Of a stretch of DNA of 64,000 bases, positions 22,923-33,800 are shown in pieces. The stretch comes from Styela clava. Lineage: Eukaryota > Chordata > Ascidiacea > Stolidobranchia > Styelidae. Made by a program: the position numbers and the translations under genes. Every line of letters begins with the position of its first letter. Position 1 is the stretch's first letter. Location: NCBI RefSeq assembly GCF_964204865.1, contig NC_135255.1:2356001-2420000 (forward strand), read 5' to 3'. Under the pieces are notes generated by a model. The model was not told the origin of the DNA, did no database searches, and was given only the letters and a program-made list of their open reading frames with translations.

Positions 22923-24026
22923 ATATGTTGCATTGAGTAAATTATAGCGCGATGGGATCGGATGTAGAGGTAAGATCGGGCTCAAAAATTCCAGCCCGGC
23001 CCGACCCAAGGGCCGGCAACCAACTTGCCTAATGTTAAACAAGTTCATGGACGCCATCTTGTGCCATATTTGGAAACGCGAAACAATGGAGTCTTATGGG
23101 AAATTTTCGTCGTGTTGTTGTACCGAATCGAATAAGTCCGCTGGTATAAGGGCTAGAATGAAACTGAAGGGTGGGTTTTGAACTTTAAGATATATGCTAT
23201 CTAAATAAATAAAAAAATTAAGAATAAAAAACTATCTAATGCGTTAAATTTGACCCCAAACACAGCGTAGAACCATTTTTGGTGATTTTTCAAAGATTTT
23301 ATAGTGATACGCTAATTTGAGGCAGTAAAATGTCTCCGCAACAATCCTACAATGTCATTTGTTCTTCTAGCGCAGCTTGGAGCCGAGCAGTAAGGCATTA
23401 TGGAGCTTGATAGACGAAAAATGTTAACCAGAAAATAGAAACGGCCATTGAAGCAAAGTTGGGTCGGCCGGTAATTTCGACGAATAAATACAACTTTTCA
23501 TCTGTGACGTCATAAGGAACGCCATTGTCAAATGGTTAATTATGACGATTAGAATGGCCAATTTACTTCGGAAGCAACTCGGAACCGGTATACTTGTCTT
23601 CAAAGACAATTTAATGTAATATAAATGTAATGACATGAATGGCAAACATGAAAGGATATAGGCATGTTCGTTCTGGTGAATCAGACTCCTAATTAGATAT
23701 TGTCAACGTTTTCACATTGACACTGTCAGTTCAATAAAACTGTGATAAATATACATTTTATTCCAATTCCTATACCAATTTTTATAGTTTTAAATCTTCA
23801 AGAGTAGTACATTGTCGTTGCGTACACTCGGAAAGTGGCGGAATGTTAACTAGATTACATTGAACTAACTTAATCATTGGATACTGATGCATTAGTTTTA
23901 AAGCTTGACGCATCAATAAACAGTGATTGATGAAGCAGTATTTAAATTATAACAAAGAATATAACAAAATGTGCGTTAGCATGTTTGAAAAAAATATATA
24001 TAACAGAACATCTAAAATGAGTGGGA
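22923..24026. other. Gene-free DNA between the WT1-like gene and CFAP210
   Basis: I see no supported coding sequence. The stretch near 22975-23050 is unusually GC-rich for the region (GGCCCGACCCAAGGGCCGG with an internal inverted repeat) and may be a repeat fragment. The last 300 bases are the probable 3' untranslated region of the minus-strand CFAP210 gene. Confidence 0.5.
23757..23762 (-). terminator. Candidate polyadenylation signal for CFAP210
   Basis: The plus strand reads TTTATT, i.e. AATAAA on the minus strand, about 265 bp beyond the CFAP210 stop. It is a plausible signal by position and sequence only, and AATAAA is common by chance in AT-rich DNA. Confidence 0.4.
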
Positions 24027-25733
24027 TCACCATACAAATCCAAGACGTTTTTTGGCACGAACAGGATCTTTCACTTCATATTGAGATTTGACACTTTCAG
24101 TTGTTTCTCTTTGATATTTGGGAAGCTGAACACCAGTGGAATCAGATACTGGATAGCTTGGTCGTACACCCCCTTTGCCAAGGAAACTGGGGCCTCTTCC
24201 CCCTCCCGCACCAGCACTTGCTGCCTTTACAAGAGGATACGTGTTGCATTTCTGCTCACTGGCTTCTTTAATTACCTTCCCAGCATATTGTTGAAATTGA
24301 TCTTCTTCTATCTTTAGCAAATCAACAATTTTGTGATCATGTTCTAGATCTTCTTGTCGTTTAAATCTTTCCTTCTCTGCAAGTTCATTGATCTGTGCAA
24401 TGTGGAAGTTTTGAAGTTTTTGCAATCTCTCTCTTTCAGATTTTCGCCACTCGCTCTGTTTTTCTGCAAAGACTCTATCTGCTTCCATTTTCATTTCCAA
24501 AAGTTCCAAGTTTTTGTTATGTTCTTCTTTCTCTTGTTTCTCTTTCAAAGCAAGTTGCTCCAATCTATGTTCGGCAATGCTCGCTAGATCTTTTTTCAAT
24601 TTATCTTCTTTTGCTTTTATTTCTTTTGTTAATTTTTCCTCCTTCAATTTCTCTGCCTTTGCAATTCGTGAATCTTCATCATCAACTTTTTGTTTCAACT
24701 GATGTCCGAGAAGTTCAACCATGCGATCTCTTTGATTTTGTTGTTGAGTAAAAAGTTCTTTCTCTTTTTGCTTGCGCAGTTTGAGCATCTTCTTCTTGGC
24801 ATTTGCAAACATTCGAATTTCCTCATCTTCTTCTTCATCTTGTTGTAACTCCAGAGCTCGTATTGCATCTCGATTAGATATGTGATCTTTATGTGACTCC
24901 ATTATTTTTCTTTTTTCTTCTCTTCTAACTTCATCCAATTTCTGTTGTTCCCATTCATTCAACTTCGCAAGTTTTTTCAATTCCTCACCCTCTTTCTTGT
25001 CCTGCTCTTTACATTTGTGTTGTGCATCATAATGCTCTTTAGCTTGAGATAATTGGTATTCTGCTACTTTTCTTCGCATATCATATCGTTCACGTGCTTT
25101 TTCTTGATCTCTGCGAATGCCGTTTTCATACTGCAGCCTGTAATATTTTAATAGCTCAGTGTCTTTTCCTTTTTCATTCGCAATTTTCTGTTTCTTAAGT
25201 TCAACCTGAGCATCTCTTTCTTTCAAAACTTCCGTTAAAAGAAGAGCTCCATGAAATGATTTCACTCTGTCTGTTTGAAAATATTGCAAAGTTTTTGCTT
25301 TTTCGATCGCCACTTGTCTTCGTTTTGCCTGAAATTTTGCTTCCTCAATATCGATCTTAACACGTTCCTCTTCCTCCTTGGCTTCACGGACTTTTCTTGC
25401 TTCAAGTTTCTTTTGTCTTTGACCAGCAATTGTATTCGACCAATTTTTCACCACATTCAAAGACTCAGCATGTAATTCTTCCTGCTGTCGTTTCGCCTCT
25501 CTAACACGTTCCAGTTCCTTAGCTCTTGAATCCAGGTTGTTTTGGATCCGATTCCATTCTCTCTGTGGAAGTACAGTAACCTGTCTTAAATCTGATCCAT
25601 CGGGAAGCCTCATTCCATGGGGAACATGTTCTGCAACATCATCTGATATTTGTTCACTTTCTTCAATTGTTTGTTTAGATTTCCCCATTCTTCTGCCATA
25701 CTGGATAAAGTTAGCATGCTGCACAGTTGCCAT
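24027..25733 (-). CDS. CFAP210: CFAP210 (CCDC173): axonemal microtubule inner protein
   Basis: One uninterrupted frame of 568 residues, close to the usual CFAP210 length of about 550. The N-terminus has the family's VLPQREWNRIQ block at about residue 53. Charged coiled-coil sequence (Glu/Lys/Arg/Gln) typical of trichohyalin-plectin-homology proteins runs from about residue 65 to 500 and includes RVKSFHGALLLTEVLKERD at about residue 155. The C-terminus ends with the characteristic Gly-rich block GGGRGPSFLGKGGVRPSYP, then GVQLPKY, then a terminal RLGFVW. CFAP210 is known as a B-tubule inner protein of ciliary doublet microtubules; FAP210 is the Chlamydomonas counterpart. It has no signal peptide or membrane segment. 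The ATG at 25733 gives the expected N-terminus. The coding region is intronless although neighbouring genes are split; an upstream non-coding exon cannot be excluded. It diverges from the VWA/Tudor-like gene. Confidence 0.9.
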   Translation of the reverse strand: MATVQHANFIQYGRRMGKSKQTIEESEQISDDVAEHVPHGMRLPDGSDLRQVTVLPQREWNRIQNNLDSRAKELERVREAKRQQEELHAESLNVVKNWSNTIAGQRQKKLEARKVREAKEEEERVKIDIEEAKFQAKRRQVAIEKAKTLQYFQTDRVKSFHGALLLTEVLKERDAQVELKKQKIANEKGKDTELLKYYRLQYENGIRRDQEKARERYDMRRKVAEYQLSQAKEHYDAQHKCKEQDKKEGEELKKLAKLNEWEQQKLDEVRREEKRKIMESHKDHISNRDAIRALELQQDEEEDEEIRMFANAKKKMLKLRKQKEKELFTQQQNQRDRMVELLGHQLKQKVDDEDSRIAKAEKLKEEKLTKEIKAKEDKLKKDLASIAEHRLEQLALKEKQEKEEHNKNLELLEMKMEADRVFAEKQSEWRKSERERLQKLQNFHIAQINELAEKERFKRQEDLEHDHKIVDLLKIEEDQFQQYAGKVIKEASEQKCNTYPLVKAASAGAGGGRGPSFLGKGGVRPSYPVSDSTGVQLPKYQRETTESVKSQYEVKDPVRAKKRLGFVW

Positions 25734-25991
25734 ATCAGTATGAAGTTTTTATATCATTACGAGCTGAAAAATGGTAAAGATGAATTTGAAAAAGGATTTA
25801 ATTTCATCACAGTCATTATGCATTAAGAATTACAGCCATTCAAATTAACATTCGGAATTACTGCCATATTTTTAATTATTCAAAATAGCTCATCAGTAAA
25901 AATAGTCACGCCTGAATACTGTATGTCGATTATTTGTTGAAATAATTCCTAAACCAAAGCGGTCAGAACCAAGTAAGTGGAATCGATCTAC

Positions 25992-26066
25992 ATTCTAAAA
26001 TTATTTTTGAATATAATTATTCTAAAATTATTTTCAAGTATATTCTAAAATTATTTTTGAATATAT
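25992..26066. repeat. Three-copy AT-rich minisatellite
   Basis: The word ATTCTAAAATTATTTT starts at 25992, 26019 and 26042, spaced 27 and 23 bases apart; the first and third copies continue identically into TGAATATA. It looks like a simple local duplication. Confidence 0.8.
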
Positions 26067-26317
26067 TACAAAAGAGATGTTCGATGGAAATTATCCTCAA
26101 ATCTGCGTGTATTTATAAAGATATTTTGTTTGATTTCTATTTCTAGAAATTTTTGCGTTGAATACCATTTTTTGGCTGATGTCCATTGGCCAAAACAACA
26201 ACTTTTTTAAATGTTGACACTTTGAATTCTTCCAAAATTCAAAAATATATTACATCAAATATTATCAAATCTAGATGAACTCGAATTTTTGGTTCATTTG
26301 TGATTCTTCATCTAGAA

Positions 26318-26622
26318 CATGGGTGAGCAAAGTTTATGGCAGTGGGCCATATAACTAACTCAAAACATCAAGCCACACAAAAAATTTGCCGGAAATGCAA
26401 AAGAAGACAATCTCTTAGCCTTAAGCATTGGACAAAACGACGAAAAATTTCACGCAGCGACAATAGCAAAAAAACATTATGTATTTTAATCCATGCGAGT
26501 CCATAAACTGTCAGATTAAGATTTTATACCTGATGGGGAAAAATCTGAGTATTGACAAGGGCCACACTAAAAGGCTTGGCAGGCCGGGTTGTGTTCTGTG
26601 GGCCCCCTTTTTCACACCCCTG
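26318..26622. mobile_element. 305-bp hAT-type MITE
   Basis: The left end CATGGGTGAGCAAAG and the complement of the right end CAGGGGTGTGAAAAAG are inverted. The flanks ATCTAGAA (26310-26317) and ATCTAGTA (26623-26630) form an 8-bp duplication with one mismatch. It carries the GGCCAC...GGGCCC words common at hAT termini and has no coding capacity. It sits in the spacer between two divergent genes. Confidence 0.8.
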
Positions 26623-27349
26623 ATCTAGTATATTCAACTCTCAGTCCAATGCATGTACCACTATGCTAAAAATTGCCAAATGAGGTAAGTTGGTCAAATT
26701 AGATGTGTCATGCAGAATACTTTAATATGTTATAACGTTACATGATAATAATTGATATAGATCTGGAAAATTAAATTTTTAGCTATCAAAGTTAATTTTA
26801 AGATATGACTGAGTGCCATGATAATAAAGTCTTTCTGTCTAGCTTATGCTTATTCAACTACCACACTCTGCCTACATATATCAGTCATATATTAAACCAG
26901 CACAGTCTTGTAACTTAGTCAATTGGAAGAAAAACTCCCGACAAACAAACCTTTTTATGATTTGTCATTTTAATATGGTATTTCACTGGTCTTCTGGTTG
27001 AAAAACGACCAAAATTAAACAATGCTCTATACTGGCACACTACAGCACTAAATTTACACTGCAACACCCTACGCAAGAGATGAGACTCCACTACTGCACC
27101 ATCAATGTAAAAATGCAAAGTCAACAAATGCATATGACTGTATGAAAAAAACGTACGGTAGCTATGCATATGTATGATAGGGTATGTTAATGTTTAAAAT
27201 GATTATTTATTTAAAAAAAATTAATTATTATAACAGAATGTCGTATGATTTTCCTTCATAATCTCCATTATATACAGATTTAATCAAACTAATAGGCTAC
27301 CAACAAAGTCAAAAAACCTAGATTACCCTGCGCCGTGTATTGGACACCG

Positions 27350-27363
27350 GTTGCTAAGGTTAC
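27350..27363 (+). promoter_or_regulatory. Near-match RFX X-box
   Basis: GTTGCTAAGGTTAC fits the X-box pattern RYYNYY-N2-RRNRAC except for one position (T for R). It lies about 460 bp before the VWA/Tudor-like ATG and 1.6 kb from the CFAP210 ATG, so it could serve either gene or none. Confidence 0.3.
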
Positions 27364-27715
27364 TATGAGAAATAGCTACAGCGAGCTCAGCATCTAATAT
27401 TCGGAACCCCCTAGCCTGGCAATCAGTCATTGAAGAATGAAATGAAAACATTATGAAATTCATTTCTGATTAATATTTATAATTCTATTTTTACTTAAAA
27501 ACTAGTATACAAAAATCTTGCTCCTTAGACTCACATGACACCGCAAACTGAGAAGTGACGATAAATTTCAAATTATTTTTTTAAATTAAAAAGAAATATG
27601 TTACTACATTATTTCTAAAAAAATAGTACTTGGATATTTTATTAAAATCATTTTATATTTAATCTTATCATCATGTTTTTCTAAATAACTTGGTTAAACT
27701 TTGAACTCCCAATTT

Positions 27716-27729
27716 GTTGTCTTGGCGAC
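27716..27729 (+). promoter_or_regulatory. RFX-type X-box upstream of the VWA/Tudor-like gene
   Basis: GTTGTCTTGGCGAC matches RYYNYY-N2-RRNRAC at every constrained position. It lies 79 bp before the ATG at 27808, within the distance at which X-boxes of ciliary genes normally occur. RFX factors bind such sites to switch on ciliary genes. Function is inferred from sequence and position. Confidence 0.55.
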
Positions 27730-27807
27730 GCGTGGGAGAAACTCGCTAAAACTCCCTCTCAGTTGTTGTATGCGCTGCGATTTACTAACTTCATCGTAAA
27801 ATTGGAG

Positions 27808-30800
27808 ATGGTTTTAAACAATATTTTTGGGGAAATTCATGAAAGAATCTGCACATTTGTGATAGATACGTCATGGAGTATGCAGGATATGATACCGATC
27901 ATCAAACGTCACCTGCAAGAGTGTTTATCTGAAAATGCATCATGCAGACCAGACTTCAAGTTTAATATTGTGGCAAGCAACTCGAAGGTATGTTTTTATC
28001 CATACATTCCATAATATTGGGAATATGCAGTAATGGTTTCAATTGTTTAGCATCATTTCACCAGTTTGTGATAACATTTGCTTGAATATCCCAGACAAAT
28101 TAACGTAAGTTACCGTACCCATATTACTGTATTACAGTATTATCGCCACAAACCAATTTTCACCACACGCCTTCAGCATCGCCCATCGCCGCACTGCAGT
28201 CACCCTTTCAGATAGCGCTGAATATGAGTTGTATTTGGATTGCGACGTCACAATGATAAATATTAAACATATTTTGTCACCCTGTGGCGTAAAGACATTT
28301 TAATAAAAACATGCATCCCATTTCGCTGATCAAAATTTTTAATTTCGATGACGTCATCACATGAAACTTCGAGGTGAAAACGAATCTCAATCTCATAAGG
28401 CCCACAAAAATGTTTGGAATAAAATGAAAGTAATAACCTTCTAGCCGCGGCAACACTCTTTAATCACTGAAAATTTCAGAGCAAATGATTATGTATTTAA
28501 GGAGAAAAGCGTTTGAAAAAAAATTTTTGACATAAGTGGCAATAATAGAATAATCGTAGTTCTGATTATCGCCATACCCACATTTCTGCTATATTCATGA
28601 AGTGTCGCTATAGCAAATTCATTTTGTGACTCGCTGCTGTTGCCATTTTTTTCTCTGATTAGTAGCTAATGTTCCAAGACAATATAGAGAAATTGTTACC
28701 AGAAGTAGTTAGACTTTGGGTGGTTTGCAATAAAAAGTGGCGATAATAGGGTAACTTACGTTAATATTGGAAAAATGTGGCGCTAATTTTATCACCTATT
28801 CACACCTGCAAATTTAAATAGGATAGGTAGGATTTACTTATTTATCGCAGGGGAGTGGAAAGCGATCAGACGGCTTAACCATATGGTGAAACACAACCTC
28901 TCGTTGGGTCACCATTCCATATCGGGTGGGATTGGTTATTTGTTTTCGGAAGCATGGACTTGATGGTGGAGGAAGCCGTAACCGACCACCGGTCGCGTGA
29001 ACCATCCTACGGCAGCAAGGAATCCAGCAATCCTCTCGCATAGGCTTGCACGTAATTGACAAAAATATTCCGTAATTACGGCCAAATCGATTACGTAATA
29101 ATATTTTTTTCACACATTTAAACCTATCATAACAACAAATTTAATCCACTTCTGTTCCGAATGGGACATCGAAGTTTGGTTTTCATATTCCCGGCAGTAC
29201 TACACGCCGGCGACAGATGTTAATGACAAATATCAAGGACTGAATTCAAAATAATTTTATTCTGATTTTTATCTTTTGTATTAGCTTTGATTTTCCTTTA
29301 TCAACTTTATCACCAAATTTTATGCGATCAATTTTATCATTACCAACACTGGTAATATATATATGAAACGATAGTTGACTTTTTTTAAAAAGTATAAACG
29401 TATTAATACGACTTTCGTATTAAATAAAAATTCTGGGTTGCTTATTTTCTAATCAACTACAAGCGTATTCTCTTGTTTGATTATACTTTCGCTTGCCTCG
29501 CGACGAAGACTTGTTATTTTGCCGTTTTTTACAATATCCGACTTTACTACATAGTTAGCATTTTACATTAATTATTGATGCCGACTTATTGACGATATTC
29601 CGATTTCCATGCCTCATTTTACATCAAATCATTCCGCGGCCTAAATGTTATAACATTATTTGCGATAAATTTGGATCAAATATTAATTATTTGTGCATAA
29701 TTTAAAATACCGTACTTATATGACATGCCTTCTCCGAAAATACAAAGTTATATCGCAAAACAATGCATTTTGTGACATTTATTTTACACCCATGAAAATA
29801 TTAATTTGTTTTTCTAACTCAAGTCGACAATCCTATTTGCCAAGATTGACACAAGTTTGGTCGAGTGCCGGTGGTATTCGAGTCGACGATAAATCAAAAT
29901 AGGTTTCCGCATTTGGTAAAGACAGGTAATCATATTTGGCCGACATATTGCGAGGCATTGTGAAAAACATATTGAGCAATGCCAAGTCCGGACAGATATA
30001 TAACGATAAAATTGGTAACAGAACATCAAGATTTTGTAATAGAAAATGGATCTGGCGCAGAATAAACACGGGAAATCGCGTCGTATTGTTGTTTCTCTGC
30101 CATCTCAATCGCTTTACCGATGCCGAAAAGACTAAGTTGCGTTGGTTCATTACGCAATTTCTCTTCCGTCTTTCTATTGCTGTTTGATAAGCGCGACATT
30201 AATTATCACAGCATTTACAAATAGACCATGTTTTATAAGTTGATCTCTTACATTCTTTAGTCGTTTCACCCGAAGAAGTTGAAACCAGGTGTGTTGGCGT
30301 CCATCGGTCTCAACACAATTCTATCCCTTATCTACGGTTAATATGTACATTGGCCATGCTAGATAAGTTAATAATAGGTTAGTAAATGACGCGTTATGCC
30401 TTCCCCATCTGCGTAACAAGAGAGAGAAAAACGGCTGCGAATACTGGCACTATAACTTCTTCTACTTAAACTTTTAATTTTTTACAATCGACGGAATTGA
30501 CTGCTCTGAAGTAAGCTCGTTTTAATCGTGAAAGCGCTCGACCAATAATTACGACTTTACGTAATTCGTAACTTCGCTTCCGTAACTCGAAATAATTCCG
30601 TAAATTACGTACAAGCCTACTCTCGCACATAACCATTCCCGCATGGGATTCGAACCTGCGAAGCCGGGCAGAGTAATCAGAGGTGCGGTGACGAGTGTGT
30701 TCCTAACGCTTAGCACAATGATGTAGACCGCTCTTGAAATCAGAAATCTTTTACCATAAAAGCTGACAGGCAATGGAGTGAATATTTGATGAAGCGATTT

Positions 30801-33800
30801 AATCAAAATCAGTCATCTCATTTGGTGATAAATGAGGGTCAGCTAATTAAACCTAATTGAACCACCCCGCTCTGGCAAGGAGTTCAGCAGTTTTCTAGTA
30901 CCTAATTATTTTCACTGAAGTCAAAACTTTCGAACTCGCTCAGGGCTTTTGCAGCAATCATTGAAGCGTGACTTCAATAATTTTATGATATAATCCAACC
31001 AGTCGATGTCACTTGTTGATACTTGTTTATCAAGTCAAGCTGAGATCAAATTATGATAAAATAGAATACGCTAAACCCAAGATATTTACTTATGAAAAGT
31101 TAGATGAGATCAGAAACCTCTGATCCTAGTATATTGTATTTTTTTTTCAGAAAATATCACTCCCAGAAATATTTAAAATGATATAATTATATTTTCCATA
31201 TTGTAGACATGTTTTCACATGTTGGATAAGCTTTTACTGTATTTTCACTATGATTATTATGCATGTTGCATTTTACTGTTCTTACATATGTTTATATTCA
31301 AATGATTTCAGTTGATTTCAAAATGGTCAGATAAGCCAGTGGAATGCACACCGCATTCTGTGAATTCTGCTATAAGATGGCTGAGTGATGTGAAATGTCA
31401 GAAAAATAAAACTCTCCTGAAAGCAGTGAAAATTGCAGGAAGGGAAATGGAACATGGCGTAATTTATTTGGTATGATTTGGTATGATAAAATACAAAGTG
31501 TAAAATATTTTTTGGAGAATAAAATTGGATCTATGAATTGTTTTATTAAATTGCTGTTGTTTTGAAAAAATTTCTTTCCTCTGCAGCGATGGAACCAATC
31601 CTATTCAAATCTTCAATAATTAGAGATGAAGAAGCTAAAATACTAGATTTTAGATTTAGTATTTTCCCCCTTTCTGAGTCCTACAGGTTTCAAAATTTTC
31701 CCCCAGATATAGCTGGTTTTGTGCTTATTATTATGTGGCCTGCCAGGCTTTTCTGAAGATATTTTTAACAATCCTAATGTTCAGCTGAGGCGTTATCCAC
31801 CGATGTGAATTGCTACCTTGACTGTATAAAATAATTTAAATTTTGAGCTATATTTGATCTTCATTTTCATTTCTCTTTTGTTTATTATCTATTAAGGTTT
31901 TGAATGGTGTTGGAGATGAAGATCTGAGAGAACATTGCTTGGTACACCCAGTACACTGTATCTTGCTCACTTGTGACAAGGAAAGGTATCCCAGTACAGA
32001 AGATGTATTTTGTGAAGATCTGGCAACGTTATCAAGAGGAAGTTTCCACATTGTCTTTTTAACTAATGGTGGAAACGTAGATAGGGTGAGAAAATAAATT
32101 AACTTAATTAAGTCTTTCAGCATTCCTTACAAACTAAAATTAATCAAAGTATATAGTATTTTTTGACTATTTTCTTTGGACCCAAATTTTTGGCCTGATT
32201 TTGGGAGGGCCGTCTTGTTAGGCGTCAATGCTCATTTTATTTTTCTTAGATTCTGCTTATTTTTTCGCAGTCTTCAGAAGCATAATTTGTGTCAAATTCA
32301 GATCTATACTTTTTTGTATTCCACACCAAAGGGTCTGCAGAATCACGGCTAATGTTATTTAATTGACTTTGTACTGTCAGTTCTGCCCATTCTGAGAAAA
32401 ACGAAACCAGACTGGACCACACGGCTGTTAATGAACCCGTGGACATATAGTGCATTACTCATCACAATATCACATGCCAGATTATTTCAACGCTCCAATT
32501 AATGCAGTGTTTGAAATGATTGCTGCTAGCTTTTTAACACTAATTACAGCTCTTATTATTCAGAATATAGTTAATTCTGTAGGTACAGTTCTACAGAAAC
32601 AAACATGACCTGGTTCTAACTATATAAAATTATGAGCGCATATTGGTGCTTAACTGACCAACAAAGAAACATTTTTCCATTCCCGTCTTATTGGGGAGTT
32701 ATTTGAAAAAAAATCTTTTTAGTGCTTGAAATAGGTAGACTCATAGGACGAAACAATACAATAGTTATGCATACATGTTTCATTTTGGAGATACTATTTT
32801 TTCAAAAAATCCAGAAATGAAAACCAGTGTTACACAATGTGTTGTGCTCTAGTTGTTTTCACTTTTATGATACACTTCATGTTTGGTCACAGTTTTTTGC
32901 TATATTTTGTATTGAGTTTTTTTTCTAATTCATAATCAAATTGATTTTCAGGTAATTGAAGCTTATAATTCCCAAAAATGTGGTCCGGATGTTCGAACAT
33001 GCAGTATAAAGACATCTTTGAATGACACACCTGTGATAGATATTCGACCGGTATCTGCTCCTCCTCCTGTTGTCACAGTTCCAGCATATTATCCATATCC
33101 ATATTACAGGTTTAATATCAATTACTTACATAGTGTAAATATGTAAATCTTATCGTATCTTATTCGAAATAGCTAGCTTCTGAGCTAGGTTGCTCTACAT
33201 AGGCGGCAGTCTATATGGCTTTTTCTGTTATCCAAGATCATACATCGGAAACAAATAATTGGATAGATATTTCTTCTATCAATTTGTTCTGGTAACTGGA
33301 TGGGATGCTATCGTAATATTGATATAAGGCCATACCATACGAGCAATTTATTACCCAAAAAAGAGAAGCGTTAAAATGAAATTTTCCAGTTTCCATCCAT
33401 TTTTCATCTTCATAAGATGGTCGCGTGTTGTAATATTTTAATATAATTCAGTAAAGCAAACAAAAAGCAACAAAAGTATAAATATTTCGGCATGCTGTAA
33501 TATATGTTGTGCAATGTTTATTTACCCTTTTTTGCATTTTGATTTGTACATTTTTATACATTCAAATTTAAACATTATTTATTGAGTTTATTTCTTTTTC
33601 ATGAAGACCATATCCAGTGGTTGATCTTGTTGCAATGCGTGAAGAGTTCCATAAGACACCGATAGCAAGTGTTGTTGCAAGAGGAACAAGGGTTCTTGCA
33701 AGAAGACAGGATGGATATTATTACAGAGGAAACATCGCTCAAGAAGTCGAGGTAGAGTCTTAGGCCTTTTACTTAGTCCTTCAGATATTTTTTTGAAGAA

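Larger units (their letters stand above)
25734..27807. other. Shared intergenic region between divergent CFAP210 and the VWA/Tudor-like gene
   Basis: This 2.07-kb spacer holds the upstream regions of two genes transcribed away from each other. It contains a short AT-rich tandem repeat (25992-26066), a hAT MITE (26318-26622), a near-match X-box at 27350 and a perfect X-box at 27716. The rest is AT-rich with no coding sequence I can support. Confidence 0.6.

Noticed and set aside
24354..24751. Plus-strand Phe/Leu/Ser-rich frames opposite CFAP210
   Set aside because: These are complements of Glu/Lys-rich coiled-coil codons, which always give Phe/Leu/Ser-rich shadows.
32246..32455. A 69-codon minus-strand frame in intron 3 of the VWA/Tudor-like gene
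   Set aside because: The composition is protein-like, but no recognisable domain, splice sites or homolog could be named; too short to support.
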